DNA of 64,000 nt from Cristatella mucedo (lineage: Eukaryota > Bryozoa > Phylactolaemata > Cristatellidae). Below the pieces are notes generated by a model, which had not been told where the DNA came from, did no database searches, and saw only the letters and a program-made list of their open reading frames with translations. This document shows, in pieces, positions 36,815 through 48,084 of this stretch; positions within the stretch are counted from its first letter, which is position 1, and every line of letters begins with the position of its first letter. The translations under genes were made by a program, and so were the position numbers. The DNA is taken from positions 1,417,501-1,481,500 of the forward strand of contig WPIO01000024.1 of the NCBI GenBank assembly GCA_009760855.2. Reading direction: 5' to 3'.

Positions 36815-37099
36815 CGTCAATGTTCACGAGAACAGAGAATTGGTTATATCCAGCGACGTTTTCGGCAACGACAGTGTAGCGCCCAGCATCGCGAAGAAGA
36901 GCGTTTTTGACATGGAGGGACCAAACGCCGTTGTCTGCCTGTTCGATCTGCACACGCGGGGAGCATGCGATCTTGTGCGAGTCCTTAAAGAAGGAAACTC
37001 GCGGAGAAGGTATGCCATCTACTTTGCAGCTCAACTTTAGGCCGTCAAATCGGTAGAGCTTCGTGGCGAGCAGTGGCAGCTCTAGAAAAGTTGGGGGAT
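36815..37099 (-). CDS. unc-89: Complete I-set Ig domain in one exon
   Basis: This 285-base phase 1-1 exon carries a whole Ig domain: DPPTFLELP, B-strand LKLSCKVDG, RVSFFKDSHKI where Trp is replaced by Phe, and LRDAGRYTVVAENVAG with the F-strand Cys replaced by Thr. The acceptor is CTGTATTTTTAG and the donor GACG|GTAAGC. The phase 1 end does not match the next recognised exon (27431), so at least one exon is missing downstream. Confidence 0.92.
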
Positions 37100-37792
37100 C
37101 TAAAAATACAGCACAGCACAGCAGGGTTTTATTCAACAGCACGTTCTTAAATAGTCTCTTTTGTGTTTCTTGATTAGCAATCGCTGACAACGGACTACGA
37201 GCAGCAAATCCTATCACCTTCTCATAAATGGAGAGCACACAGTATTAAAACAGTTTTTGTTTTGACCTGGATTTTATAACGAGGAATTACTGCAGTTCTT
37301 GCATCGTGCACGAGTTCGTGTATCCATGTAGTTTTTCCTCATGTACAGTAAGTCGTAAAGCACTTAAGCACAGACAGAAATATGCATAGACATGAACAAC
37401 TAAGCCCGTGGAAGAAAGGTGTTAGAATGTCTTTCAATGATAGCCCTTGCACGTTTCGCCTTTTCCCTTGTTCCCAAAGCATACTCAAAGAAGCTTAAAA
37501 ATTCATTAGTTCCTCATGGTGGCAAAGCCAGGATTTTGTCTAGGGGGCGAGACATGCAAAATTATCTAGGGGCAAGAAATATAAAAATAAAATAAATAAT
37601 AAAAAAGATAAAAAAATATCTAGGGCCAAGATCCGCGAAATTTTCAAAAGATTATAGCGTTTTCAAAAGATTATAACGGCGGGGCTAGGCGCTCAATTAA
37701 TACAAGATTATAAAGTTTCAAAACCACATTGTTTACTCGGCACGAACTCTGTACTTGATCATTAAATGGTCAGCTTGCTTCCCCACCGTAGG

Positions 37793-37872
37793 GATGGTGG
37801 TGATAGCCGTAAAGGCTCTTCTATCGCTATACAAAGGAGGCTGTTAAATCAGCTAACATTTATTTATTTGTT
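37793..37872 (+). mobile_element. SINE family 1, 3' part
   Basis: GGTGGTGATAGCCGTAAAGGCTC through GGCTGTTAAATCAGCTAAC plus an ATTTATTTATTTG tail; it directly abuts a LINE. Confidence 0.85.
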
Positions 37873-38757
37873 TATCAGCTCCATGGTCAAGTCTGCCTAC
37901 TTTCAGATACATAGCACTGCTAATTTGGGCTTGTTTTGAAAAGGATACCACGTCTAAGTTGGTACATGCATTTATGACATCCCGTGTTGACTTCTGTAAC
38001 TCACTGCTTACTGGCCTACCGGCATGTGCAATCAGGCGATTACAGATGGTGCAAAACTCTGCAGCTAGGCTTGTCTGTCGTGAGCGTCACAGTTGCCACA
38101 TCACAAAACTTCTTGCCGACCTGCACTGGCTACCAGTCAAGCAACTGATCGAAGGTTTTGTCGCTCACTTTTAGGTCACTTCCTTCTTTGGCTCCAGCCT
38201 ATCTCTCAGATATACTCCCCCATCAGGCCAAGCGTCGTGCCACCCGCTTTTTGGAATCCAACAGTTCACCAATACCTCGTGCAAACCTAAAACCCTCGGA
38301 GACCGTGCATTTAGTTCGTATGCTCCCAAAGCCTGGAACTCTCTTCCGACTTGAGTCAGAACATCTCCTGACTTGACCACATTTAAAAAGAACTTTAAAA
38401 CACACCTATTTAGCACAGCATTTAGTGGGTCCCCGTGATTCGTCCTTGATGTGCTTATGCGTGCTGACACTATGCATCTGCCACTAACCACATTTGCATG
38501 CCGACCCTGTGCATGTCACTCCTAACCATTCTCGCCTCCTGAAATAGAGCGCTCTAACCTGCGTTTGTGTTCGTTGCAGAATTCTTCCAAAACCAAAATT
38601 CTTGAGAACATCGTATACGGAAACGATACAGGTAAGACCTGTTTAAAGTTATTTTCCCTTTGCAGCAAATGTGAAGCGCCTAGAAAGAGATTGAGTTCTC
38701 TGAGGGCGCTTTATCAAGTGCATTATTATTATTATTTATTATATTATTATTTTATAG
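37873..38757 (+). mobile_element. LINE, 3' part of ORF plus UTR and tail
   Basis: Encodes MTSRVDFCNSLLTGLPACAI, LQMVQNSAARLVCRERHSC and HITKLLADLHWLPVKQ, then the 3' UTR and the tail AAGCGCCTAGAAAGAGATTGAG...(ATT)n. It has a few frame breaks and closely resembles the 59.6 kb copy. Confidence 0.93.
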
Positions 38758-39183
38758 CTTGCTTCCCCACCGTAGGGAGGGGGCTAATGCTCCCCCCCCC
38801 CGACCGCTCCCTGCCTGTGTGTTCCTCACAACCTTTCCACCGCCCTGTGAATTTTGTTATGTAAGGGCTCACGCATGCTAAAATTGTTATGTGATCCTCA
38901 TTAATCATTTGATATGCTTCCTATCAGCACATGTAAAGTGCAGATAAAATTATCCCCTCTAATTGCTGTACACATTTATTTCTACTAATATTGTTATTAC
39001 ACGCAGGAAGTGTGTAGAAATAAGTAGGATTGCGAACCTAATACGGGCCAATAACGCCGAAGACTGTCACCCTTAGAAAGAAAATACTGCTGTAACAGAA
39101 AAAAAGCGTATTAATGCAGCGGGTATTTGGAACCACGTTTAGCCATCCTTCATCCATTGTTCAGCCATCTTTAGCTTCCTTAC

Positions 39184-39297
39184 CGGTAACCTTTAATCTT
39201 ATCCGCCTGGTTGCTGAGCCATAGTCGTTCTTCACGACGACTTCATATGTTCCGGTATCTTCCCATTTCATATCATCAAATTGGAGCACGCACAGCC
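39184..39297 (-). CDS. unc-89: I-set Ig domain, second half
   Basis: This exon encodes the E to G strands: LQFDDMKWEDTGTYEVVVKN, with the Ig DxGxY motif. The usual F-strand Cys is replaced by Val, which is common in titin-type I-set domains. The acceptor is CTTCACTTCTAG and the donor ACCG|GTAAGG, phase 1 to phase 1. Confidence 0.88.
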
Positions 39298-39444
39298 CTA
39301 GAAGTGAAGGAGGCAATTACTTACAAGATTCAAACGTATTTTGTCACGTAGGCCATTGTAAAAAGCCGGCCTTTCAAATCGGCCCAATATGATAGTTTGG
39401 GCTAGAATAATCTGTTGAAAGAATAATCTGTTGGGGATTCGAAC

Positions 39445-39562
39445 GTTAATATGTGTATTTCCGCCTGTAACTCCACAAGTCACAAAGTCAAAGTGGGTGT
39501 TATGCAGGAGAGGTTTTTTATAGCCCACTCAAAGCCAAAGCGGCTGTCCGTGAGTACGCATA
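39445..39562 (+). mobile_element. Single arm of the foldback family
   Basis: This stretch matches the right arm of the 46.7 kb element (CTGTAACTCCACA, GGTGTTATGCAGGAGAG, AAGCGGCTG, GTACGCAT) with moderate divergence. No partner arm is visible nearby. Confidence 0.65.
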
Positions 39563-39594
39563 AGGCAGCCAACAGACTCCATCTCAAGCAACGT

Positions 39595-39757
39595 CGAGCT
39601 GGTTTGGTCCAGCGGATAAGGTGCTCGCCCCGGCCAAGGTCTGGCCGAGGTCGTGGGTTCAAGCCCCGAGGCATATGTGAAGCACCTGAATAGAGAGTAA
39701 GTTCTGTTGGGGCGCTATATAAATGAATTATATTATTATTATTATTATTAGAGACGG
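39595..39757 (+). mobile_element. SINE family 2, full length
   Basis: Head GGTTTGGTCCAGCGGATAAGGTGCTCGCC, box B GTGGGTTCAAGCCCC, 3' part GAAGCACCTGAATAGAGAGTAAGTTC, GGGGCGCTATATAAATGAATT and (ATT)n. The 3' part resembles the LINE tail. Confidence 0.92.
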
Positions 39758-40344
39758 TGCGATTCAGTGATGTTCATATTTTAGCACATTTACAAGAGGT
39801 TGGTACTTTCTAACAGAGACAGCGTAGAAGTAGCTTAGACTGGAATTCATCTCGCTGCTATAGCCAGCGCTTCGCCTCGGATAGTAAGATAGATTGTGTT
39901 GATACATTGTAATCTACCAGCATTCTTTGCAACCGTACGATGTGATCGGTACGTACGCACGCACGGCCAGCGGCTGCACTGTGCCTGCACCGTGTCTCGA
40001 CTGGTGATGGCTGGTCGGAGGTATTACCAGGTACCATCGACCATTGGCGATCATTAGCTACGATGGCCCACCCTCGGCACCCCAACCGCCCTTCGGTCAA
40101 GCTCGTTCTGACGGCTAGTCGGTGTGACAAGGCAGCTTCCGGAGGAATTAGATTGGAGACAGCGGAAGAGGTGCTCTAGTTCGGTGCGCTGGCAGCCGCG
40201 GCGCGATGTCGAAGTGTTTAGACTGCAGGTCGCCGCTAGCGAGGCGGGAAGTTCAGGGAAGTGCTTTTTTCTTTTGCTGCAGAAGTCTCAACAGTGGCCG
40301 CCACTTTTTTCAGTTTTTGAGCGCTTTAAGATGGATCGACTCAC

Positions 40345-40527
40345 CAGACGGATAGACGAAAGAGTTGTGACGCTCGTCGCCTCCAACCAGAATCTTGGCG
40401 TCGTCTTTGTACCAGCTGACTGACGAGCGGGAGTGCGTGTAGACGGTGCAGATGACTCGCGCAGTCCTATCCTCAATGGCGTACTGCTCGTCGGCATCTC
40501 TGTTCTTTGCAAACCGCGGAGCCAGTG
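40345..40527 (-). CDS. unc-89: I-set Ig domain, first half
   Basis: This exon encodes the A to E strands of an I-set Ig domain: ALAPRFAKN, then the B-strand Cys in TARVICTVY, then the invariant Trp in SVSWYKDDAKI. The donor TCTG|GTGAGT leaves phase 1, and the acceptor is CTTTTCAATGCCCCAG. A second possible acceptor near 40585 would add about 20 codons. The domain is completed by the next exon. Confidence 0.85.
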
Positions 40528-41539
40528 CTGGGGCATTGAAAAGAGCGGTACCGGGATGACGCGAATGCCGAAGTCTGTCTGCAGCAGCGGCGGAGCGCGG
40601 GAGACATCGGCATGTCATGACCACACTCGCTAAAGCACGCGAATTTTGATCTAGTTATACATGGAAAATTCATCTAACTTCTCAGCGCTACCTGCTCTAC
40701 AGTACGGGCCGTTTTTATTGCTTTTTCACCACTGCAATCGAACAAATGTGCCAAATTATTGACTCGGAGATGGACTCGCTGCAACACTCACGGCGTGCGA
40801 AAAAAAAAGGAAAAGCAGCACCCTCTTGTATGACCTCACTCCTGGTGTGATTCAGGGGTCTGAACAGCATGAGTTTCTCATCTCACTTCTCTATCAGTCG
40901 GAAAGCCGCCCATCGCCCTCGTGTCCTACTCCGCGACGTGGACACCGCCACGATTTCCGCCTTACTCCGAATGGGACTATCGCAACTGTATGCCGGTTGT
41001 ACTCGTAGCCAAAAGTTTCGTAAGCCTCGACGTCGACTGCTACTCTAAACGTATCGTCGATTCCAGTGCAGCGGCAGTTGTGTTTCAGCTTTATTTTGCA
41101 CGGCCATATGAGCGCTCCCCACGCTTAAGCAAGGGGGCCTTAATCCCACCCAAAACCGCATATTCAGAAGAACGTCTAAGAAATAAACTACTTTCGTGAA
41201 AAATATGAATTTTTGGCATCCGCCCTCAGCTACCGTTGCTTTACGAACTGAGCTTAAAGAAGAAATATGCACGAAAGACTTAAGCGGCTAAGAAAGCAGT
41301 TAGTCATTTAAAATTTGAATATCGGTATTTATGATATGCTCGACTTTGAAATATAATAACTGCTGAATATGTATGCTGCTTTATAGTACGTGGAACTCCG
41401 CTGAAAAATGCTTCCGTTCGAGAGTTTCGAAGGACCCACACCATCCACTCAAAAAAAGAAAAGGATGATTTGAAGTGGTTCACAGTTACGGCCATGTAGT
41501 TGCTATTGTGGACAGGACTGCCCGTCCCATCGTAATCTA

Positions 41540-41607
41540 TTCTGTCTAGAGAGAGATACAGTTCTCTGAGGGCGCTATACAATGTATTATTATTATTATT
41601 ATTCCTG
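41540..41607 (+). mobile_element. LINE/SINE 3' tail fragment
   Basis: GAGATACAGTTCTCTGAGGGCGCTATACAATG followed by (ATT)n. Confidence 0.78.
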
Positions 41608-41997
41608 TATTCCACTAGATTATTGCAAGCGTACAGCTAAAGAAAGGATTCCGTGGTTTCTACGCTTCAAAGCATCAAAATAAATTATTTGACTTCTCTG
41701 CACGCATAAATACTCCAATTTCCTAGCCTTGCATGGTTGGTACGGCTCCATCGAGCTGGGAGAGTGCCGCCCATAATGTCGGTAGGCGGAAGCATGACGG
41801 ATTTAAAGTTAAAATGCACGTGGGATGCTGGCGGAACCTTTTGTCGGGGAGCTGTTTGGTCCAAAGAGGCCAACAGGGGGAACACAATAGAACAATAGTT
41901 CCTAAGTAGGCTAATGGCGACCGGTTAGCCTCTAAATCTGACGCTAGTTTCACTGAGAAATCATTCAGTACAATTAGTAGCGTGTAGCACAACTTAC

Positions 41998-42142
41998 CAA
42001 AGTCTTCATCTGGAGCACTTCTTAGGCTGACGTCGCTGCCGGAGTCTCCTGCAAAGTCGCCGTAAGTCAGTGTCTTTGCATGCGTAATGCTAGGCGAGTA
42101 GTACAGAGGTGAATAAGCGAGTGACTTCGAAGACACGCGACT
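41998..42142 (-). CDS. unc-89: Linker exon before the Ig pair
   Basis: The acceptor TTCAGTTTGCAG (phase 0) and donor GACTTTG|GTAAGT (phase 1) enclose 145 bases. The product is rich in Ser and Tyr (SLAYSPLYYSPSITHAK) and ends acidic (SAPDEDF). It runs in phase into the Ig exon at 40527. This is a probable disordered, phosphorylatable region just ahead of the Ig domains. Confidence 0.7.
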
Positions 42143-42319
42143 CTGCAAACTGAACTCGCCAGTGCAGCTCCTGGCCTTTCGCTGCTACCCGCACGGTGCT
42201 TACGTCATTGACTGTCGTTCTTCTGGCTTCCAGCTTTGGCAAGCTATGCACAATAAACACTGTGGCCCGACGGTTGCCCACCTAGAGCTGCTGCTGCTTT
42301 AAGTCGCATGGGTCGCAGA

Positions 42320-42440
42320 CCCGGGGTTAAGGTGCTCTAACTGTACGATGCAGGTCGCGGGTTCGAGTCTTGCAGCAGGCTAGCCTTCATTGCTAGCTGC
42401 AGGCTCGGGTTATGGCCGCTAACGCTCTATTGAATACATG
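42320..42440 (+). mobile_element. Diverged tRNA-derived SINE
   Basis: GTTAAGGTGCTCTAACTG is followed by GGTCGCGGGTTCGAGTCTTGCA (box B). No tRNA cloverleaf could be completed. Confidence 0.55.
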
Positions 42441-42794
42441 AGGCGGTCACTTCAGCCGATTTTTAATTTACCTTTTCGCTGTGCATAACTCTAGAAAATT
42501 ATGTTATTCGCCGTGCCTCGAGAGCCCGTGAAGCAATACACGGAGGTGGCGAAAATGAAAGCTCATTATAGTAACGCCTTTCCTGCGCAAGCAGGCAAAG
42601 GATGGCTTGGGATTGCTGTTGGGGACAAATCGTTCTGCACTCAAATTTCAAACAAAGCCAAAGCTAACGGCTGAATTAATTTCGACGGTGCAGCTTTCGA
42701 AGAGCAAGCTAGTGAGAGATCATTTGCAATGCTGCGTCATTTGGCGAAATTACCCTTCTAATCAGACCTTCCTCGGCACAAACTGCTCATCTGA

Positions 42795-43025
42795 TTAAAG
42801 TAGGTGATCATTGATCTTTGACTTGACAACATTAAGGAAGAAGCTAAAACACGTCTGTTTCTCACAGCCTTTGCTCCCACCGGAGGAATTGTCCTCAGTG
42901 AGCTTTCGCGTGCTGAAATAGTGCATGCACTAGCTAAAAAATTGAAAAAGTTTCCTTTTAAGCAAATTTAAAGTTCCTAGAAAGACCTTTGATTCTTCTA
43001 TGGTGCTACATCCGTACATGTTTTG
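42795..43025 (+). mobile_element. LINE 3' end, diverged
   Basis: TTGACAACATTAAGGAAGAAGCTAAAACACG matches the end of the coding region, and AAAGTTCCTAGAAAGACCTTTGATTC matches the tail. Confidence 0.65.
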
Positions 43026-43953
43026 TTACTAATAGAGCCTCTATTGCGTGTAAAATGAGCTTTTATGCATACGGAGATCAAACGATTGTTAAGCTGTCCT
43101 GTATGCCAGTAGCTTCGAAGTGATCTGTACTCAACGCTACAAATGAGAACATCACATACATATCACACGATGCTTGCGATTTATGTTCAGCCTATAATGA
43201 TAGCTTAGCTTCGTCCAGATGAAAGGAAGCGTGAATAATGCAACCTGCTTCGCATGGCCGTCCAGATGGCATGCATCGATTAGTGATGCTGAAGCGCTGC
43301 TGCGTCGGGTGTACTGACGTATATTATCATATGACTATGACGTATGACTGAGGTATAGGACGCAGAGAAGCCGCCACGCCTCCGGTGCGACTGAATCAGG
43401 GCTAAAGCCATAACTATGCCGTCGTCGCGATAAGTTGGAAGCTCCTGTAATTTGGCACGGCCATAACGATGCCGAACTAAACGCTTCCGCTGCATCCGCT
43501 TGCAAAGGCGGCCGTTTCTCTAATTCATATCTTGACGCTGCCGAATTAGTTGAGAGGTTGGTACACGACGGATTAATTTATTATTGCTGGCCTGTAGAGC
43601 GCTGTCAAGACTTCAACGCTAAACGCCACTCCCAAGAGCTCGGTCGCCGGCCTGACGGCGCTAACGCTCTCTCTTTCTCTCTCTCTCAAGCTCTTGCTCT
43701 CCGGCCGTTCCTATATTCCGACACTTCCCGCTTCCTCCACTTCCGCATTAAAAAGCTTGAAAGCGACCTCGAGTGATTCCGTGTGATACCTTCTCTACAT
43801 CTTTCGTTACATCCTTCGCATAAACTCCTAAGGGCGGACCCACTAGCTGGAGCGGTTCTCTGTAACTGTGCCCGTCAGCTCTCCTCGCCTACTCGTTTCA
43901 AAAAGGGAACCTGCTGAGCATGAGGCGTGACGTCGCCATTAAGCATTACCAAC

Positions 43954-44021
43954 CTGCAGGATTGCTTCGGACTGTCGATAAGAGTCCTCAAGCATTAGGT
44001 GATCACTAGGCACCGGTAGAC
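43954..44021 (-). CDS. unc-89: Tentative small linker exon
   Basis: This 68-base segment encodes LPVPSDHLMLEDSYRQSEAI and ends at CTGCAG|GTTGGT in phase 0, which is what the next exon needs. The acceptor (CACGAAG) is weak and was chosen for phase 1. The composition resembles the neighbouring linker exons. Another exon elsewhere in the large intron between 42.1 and 54.1 kb could do the same job. Confidence 0.4.
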
Positions 44022-44394
44022 CTTCGTGCAATTTGAACAGCAAGTTTTTTTTTCTAAGTCCGAGACTCGTAGCGCCAGTTCGGAATCGAGAATCCCTTGC
44101 TAGCTGGGACTCGCGTCGCAATAAAATGTGAACCCGGAGCCGTTACTGCAGTGCCCACCTAGGCGCAGGCCGCCCCAGCTACGTCTCTCTAGCCCGGCAA
44201 GTCATCACGACTGCTAGTGCATGTGCAATTCATATATCACTAAAAATGCTTAGACCCACACGAATAAGCTGTCTACCCAAGTGTAGAGGCGCGATTCTAG
44301 TCGATGTCTACCTGGATGGCTGGATTTGCTTCCGCAGATCCGCAGATCCTCCTCCCGGTAGGAGGCCCTGAAATCCAGAGAGCTTCGACTTTCT

Positions 44395-44535
44395 GCATCG
44401 CCGCATAGCCGCCTAGGAAGTAAGATGTTCGCTCTTCCCAGCCTAGATCGTGGGTTCGAATCCTGCAGTAGGCTACCCTCTATTGCCAACTACTAGCGGT
44501 GGTGATCGACTGCTAAATGAGCTAACACTTGTTAT
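44395..44535 (+). mobile_element. Diverged SINE family 1
   Basis: CGCCGCATAGCCGCCTAGGAAGTAAG, then GTGGGTTCGAATCCTGCAGT (box B) and GGTGGTGATCGACTGCTAAATGAGC. Confidence 0.68.
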
Positions 44536-45329
44536 TGCGACCAGGATGGCCCAAGAGAACTCTGGGAAATTCTTCTGACCGAAGCTAGCGCGAAGGCCCG
44601 TCCCACCCAAATGGCTTCTTGAGTTTGCTCGTCCAGTCCATGCTTTCGGACAAATTGGTCGCCAGTGCTGGTGCTGTTCGCGAGTCACGTCGCTGTAAAA
44701 ACTGCAGCATGTCTCGCGAGGCCTCGTTTGACTCTGCTGCTATCAGGACCCCTTCGAAGATCGGGCCTCTTACAACCGTGCTCTACCCACCCTCTTCCTG
44801 CAGCCTAGCTTCTTTTATTGAAGTTGAAGACTTGCCGGCGTTCTTCCACACACTAATCACTCTGTGCGATGTGTCATTATTGATTGTGGTAATTTTAACA
44901 TTCACGAAGACGATCCTAACAGCAGTTAGGTTCGCTCATTGACAGTAGTTGAGCGAGCTCTTTGTTGACGCATTGGAACCCTTCGGCATAGCCCAGCACG
45001 ATTGTCATGCAGCTCATCTTAGCCAAGGTTTAGGAGTTGGTGATGGCGAGGGATTTTAGCCACAATGGCTTCTTCTGCTGGCTTAGCACCTTAAATCATC
45101 GCTCGATCTTGTTTGCCGGTTTTAATCTGTGTGTATATGTGTGTGTGCGGTGAGCTTTTTCAGTGACTTGACTTAAAGCACTAATGTTGAGAACTTTTTG
45201 CAATCTTCTCGAGATACTTGTGTTCTTGATCTGCCTTCAGATTCTTTTGACTGTCCCGAGACTTTAAAGACAATCACTAAAATCTTAGGAATCCTTTCGG
45301 TTACAATGCTCCGCCGAAGGCTACCAGTA

Positions 45330-45480
45330 TAGGTCATCGAGGAGTATCCTATCTGTTCAGCTTAGTATCGGCAGCGTAATTATGATATCCTATTCTATGG
45401 GCCTTAATGACTTTTCCCAGAGGTCGAGTATAAATGGAGATCAGTAAGGGTCTGAGGACGGACCATTGAGGGACCCCTGG
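45330..45480 (-). mobile_element. Decayed LINE RT fragment
   Basis: The minus strand shows the segment around GGGTCCCTCAATGGTCCGTCCTCAGACC (P-Q-G-S-V-L-G-P region). It lies next to an opposite-strand 3' end. Confidence 0.55.
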
Positions 45481-45765
45481 AAGACCACTAGGCCTTTAAC
45501 TCGCATGCTTCTAAAGCCTGGAGCTCACTTCCGACTGACGTCACGATATCCTTAAGTTGTTAACATTTAAAAGTGAGTTAAAAATGCAAGCGTTAAACAC
45601 AGCGTTTGCTGAATCTGTTTGAATAGTATACTCACGCGTCTTGACGCTGTGTACGTTATCACTAAATACATTGACATACCCTACAGCAGACGAAAAGTGC
45701 CTGGAGAGAGATTGAGTTATCTGAGAACGCTATAAACATGTCCTATAATTATTATTATCAAGATT
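45481..45765 (+). mobile_element. LINE 3' end
   Basis: CCTGGAGCTCACTTCCGACTGACGTCACG, the ACATTTAAAAGTGAGTTAAAAA coding end, the UTR and tail GAAAAGTGCCTGGAGAGAGATTGAG plus ATT repeats. Confidence 0.8.
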
Positions 45766-45879
45766 CCGCTTGCACATTTAATAAAATATATTGGCGTAGC
45801 TGACGAGGTTTTAGTCGTGTTCAGTTCGTACCCTGCCTGACTTTGTCCAGTCATTTGTAGTAGTAGCCAGTTAGAGTTC

Positions 45880-46135
45880 AAGTTAGAAGAAGAACATGTG
45901 GTACGATGCGAAGCCTGATGAAGTATTACTGATACGTAAGGAAGCCAGAACAAGAAGATGAAGATCCTTAAAATTCATGTGACGGAACCTTAAAATTGTA
46001 AAACTGCTTGTTGGTGAGCCACTGCAGGTCGATGAGAAGTGGTGAAATGTGACAGTGGCGGAGTTCATGACAGACAAGCCCTAGCTGATGTGTTTTAGAT
46101 CAATTCTAAGTGTCATATCCCAAGGGCAGAAAGAT
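45880..46135 (-). mobile_element. Decayed LINE C-terminal fragment
   Basis: The minus strand keeps HFSSTCSGSPTSSFTILRFR, a decayed counterpart of the CHITPLLADLHWLP segment. Confidence 0.65.
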
Positions 46136-46179
46136 CTGCGAGTTGCACAAGTTTAGAAGGAATGCCATAAGCTCGCCAG

Positions 46180-46640
46180 GCCTGTCCTCATTTTTACAAC
46201 TGTCACACTACAGCGTTTCGGTCTGAGCTTCACTCCTTCCATATCAAGTATCGTATCGATTTCAAGATTCTCTCTATTCTAGAGTTCACTTTATTCGCTT
46301 GTCCTAGTTTAGCAATGCAAGCTCCTCGCTTCTCCTCCAGTGTCGTCTTACACTACGAGCCTCTCCTCTGCTGCTTCCAGTCGTGATGATGTACAATGCA
46401 CGAAATTGATATCGAAAAGTGATCAGTGTTTCTGCAGTTCGAATTCATTAAACTTTCCTGGAATTTGCTTCCGAGTTCTGTCACTACCAGGAATGACCTT
46501 GCTTCTTTAAAGTCACAGCTAACAATATATCTGTTCCGGGTATAAATAGTTTAAGATATATCTTATCTAGCTAAAAATATATCTGTTCTTTGTTCCGGTC
46601 ACATCTTCCTTCGCCCGGACTGAACTTCTCTTTCTTTTGA
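46180..46640 (+). mobile_element. Decayed LINE C-terminal fragment (second subfamily)
   Basis: Traces of CHTTAFRSELHSFHIKYRID and FKILSILEF with a later TWNLLPSSVTT-like segment. Confidence 0.68.
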
Positions 46641-46689
46641 ATGTGCTATGCCGGTATAGTGCAGGATTCAATGCATGCTTCTAGCCAGA

Positions 46690-47040
46690 GGGCTGATGGC
46701 TACCGAATGCGTACCGAAAGATCCTTAGGCTGTAAGTGCGCTATACAAAACTCTCCTACGTAAAACCCCCATAGTATTTATGGCTTTGTGAAGTTACAGA
46801 CGGAGATACATTCCATTGCATTAGAGGTCCCACGAGCCGGCGGCCACGAGTGTCCTTTATCAGACTGGCCAAAGCAAGACTTTTGTTTGATTTTGCATGC
46901 TCGATACCGCGCAAGTCACCAACTCTATGTATCTCCGTCTGTAACTCCACAAAGTCATAAAGACCATGTGGGTGTTACGCAGGAGAGTTTTGTATAGTGC
47001 ACTCACAGCCTAAACGGCTTTCGGTACGCATTTGGTTATT
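46690..47040. mobile_element. Foldback/MITE-like element with long inverted ends
   Basis: The left arm (46690-46812) and right arm (46925-47036) are inverted copies over about 110 bases. Both contain AATGCGTACCGAAAG, CTATACAAAACTCTCCT and GTTACAGACGGAGATACAT in the same order. The unique middle is about 110 bases and no transposase is present. The class is unknown. Arm similarity is about 85 percent by eye. Confidence 0.8.
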
Positions 47041-47264
47041 GACTCTCCTACACCGATCTGGAAACCACGCTTATTGGGATTAAGTTCTGTATAGCTTCTT
47101 TACAAACGACAAGTTGTTATTATTACTATAACCAACCTGGAGCCCTGAGAGTCTTCGTATGTGCTTTTACATGCCTATTTAAGCATGATACTCGCGTACT
47201 TCACATTCTTGTACAAGCAAGATACATTGGTTGTCCTTATTAACTCTTGCATACGGCTAAAATG

Positions 47265-47338
47265 GGGTAAGTTGTAAAGCACTTTGATCGAGATTTGTCT
47301 CTCATGGCACTATATAAGAGACATTATCATTATGTTAC
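47265..47338 (+). mobile_element. LINE 3' tail fragment (second subfamily)
   Basis: GTTGTAAAGCACTTTGATCGAGATTTGTCTC and GGCACTATATAAGAGACATTATC; compare the tail at 4018-4077. Confidence 0.75.
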
Positions 47339-47384
47339 GATTGCAGGGATCAAATCTGATGTCGAACTTCTGTCCAAGGAGGCT

Positions 47385-47720
47385 CAAATTTTGGAAAGGC
47401 TACTTATCTGAAAGTAGGCCGACTTGATCGTAGAGCTGATGCGGTTATCTAGGGTTAGGTCACTCTGAAACAGGACACCTAGATTCTGGGATGATGGAGC
47501 AGGAGATTTGCTTGCCGAGCCCTGCAGGCGGTAAGGCTTTCAATTTTTGAGTCACACTAGGTTGCGCATAAATAATAGTTCTTTATTGTCAATGAAATGA
47601 AGAAAGTGTGCTGCCATCCTACTGAAAAGCCAGCAAAGCAAGACTCAATGTATTTAAGATAGTTTGGCATTATCAAATGTTGAATGAAATCAAAGCCCAG
47701 ATGCAGCTGCATGCCATTTG
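47385..47720 (-). mobile_element. Decayed LINE fragment, region after the RT core
   Basis: Minus-strand homology to 60360-60580 of the copy at 59.6-61.1 kb (AGCTGATGCGGTTATCTAGGGTTAGGTCACTCTG and following). Confidence 0.7.
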
Positions 47721-47764
47721 CATAGCAATGTAAGCATAGACAAGGTTTGAGTTTACTAATTTAA

Positions 47765-47945
47765 TGTAATATATCCGTCTATAGCTCCACAAAGCCTTAA
47801 GTTGTGTGTAGGTTTTATGCTTGAGAATCTTTTTTAAAGCGCTCGAGAGTCTGTTCTACAGTGCCGCAGAATCTTTTCCATATCGCTGCAGTCTTTTCTA
47901 CATCGAACGCACAGCCTAAGCGGCTTTCAATGTGCACACGAAATT
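47765..47945 (+). mobile_element. Diverged foldback arm with an internal insertion
   Basis: It begins TCCGTCTATAGCTCCACAAAG and ends GCACAGCCTAAGCGGCTTTC like the foldback arm. About 60 extra bases of a short repeat based on CAGTCTTTTCTACATCG-like units split it. Confidence 0.55.
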
Positions 47946-48084
47946 CAACAGGCTTCATCTCGTGCACCAAAGACAAAGCGAGAAAGATAGCTAAGTCAAG
48001 AGCAGTCGAGGAAGTGAGTAGAAAAGAGGTAAAAGTGAAGGACGACGGGAAAAATGTGCCACAGCCGAAAGCAGAAGAAATGTC

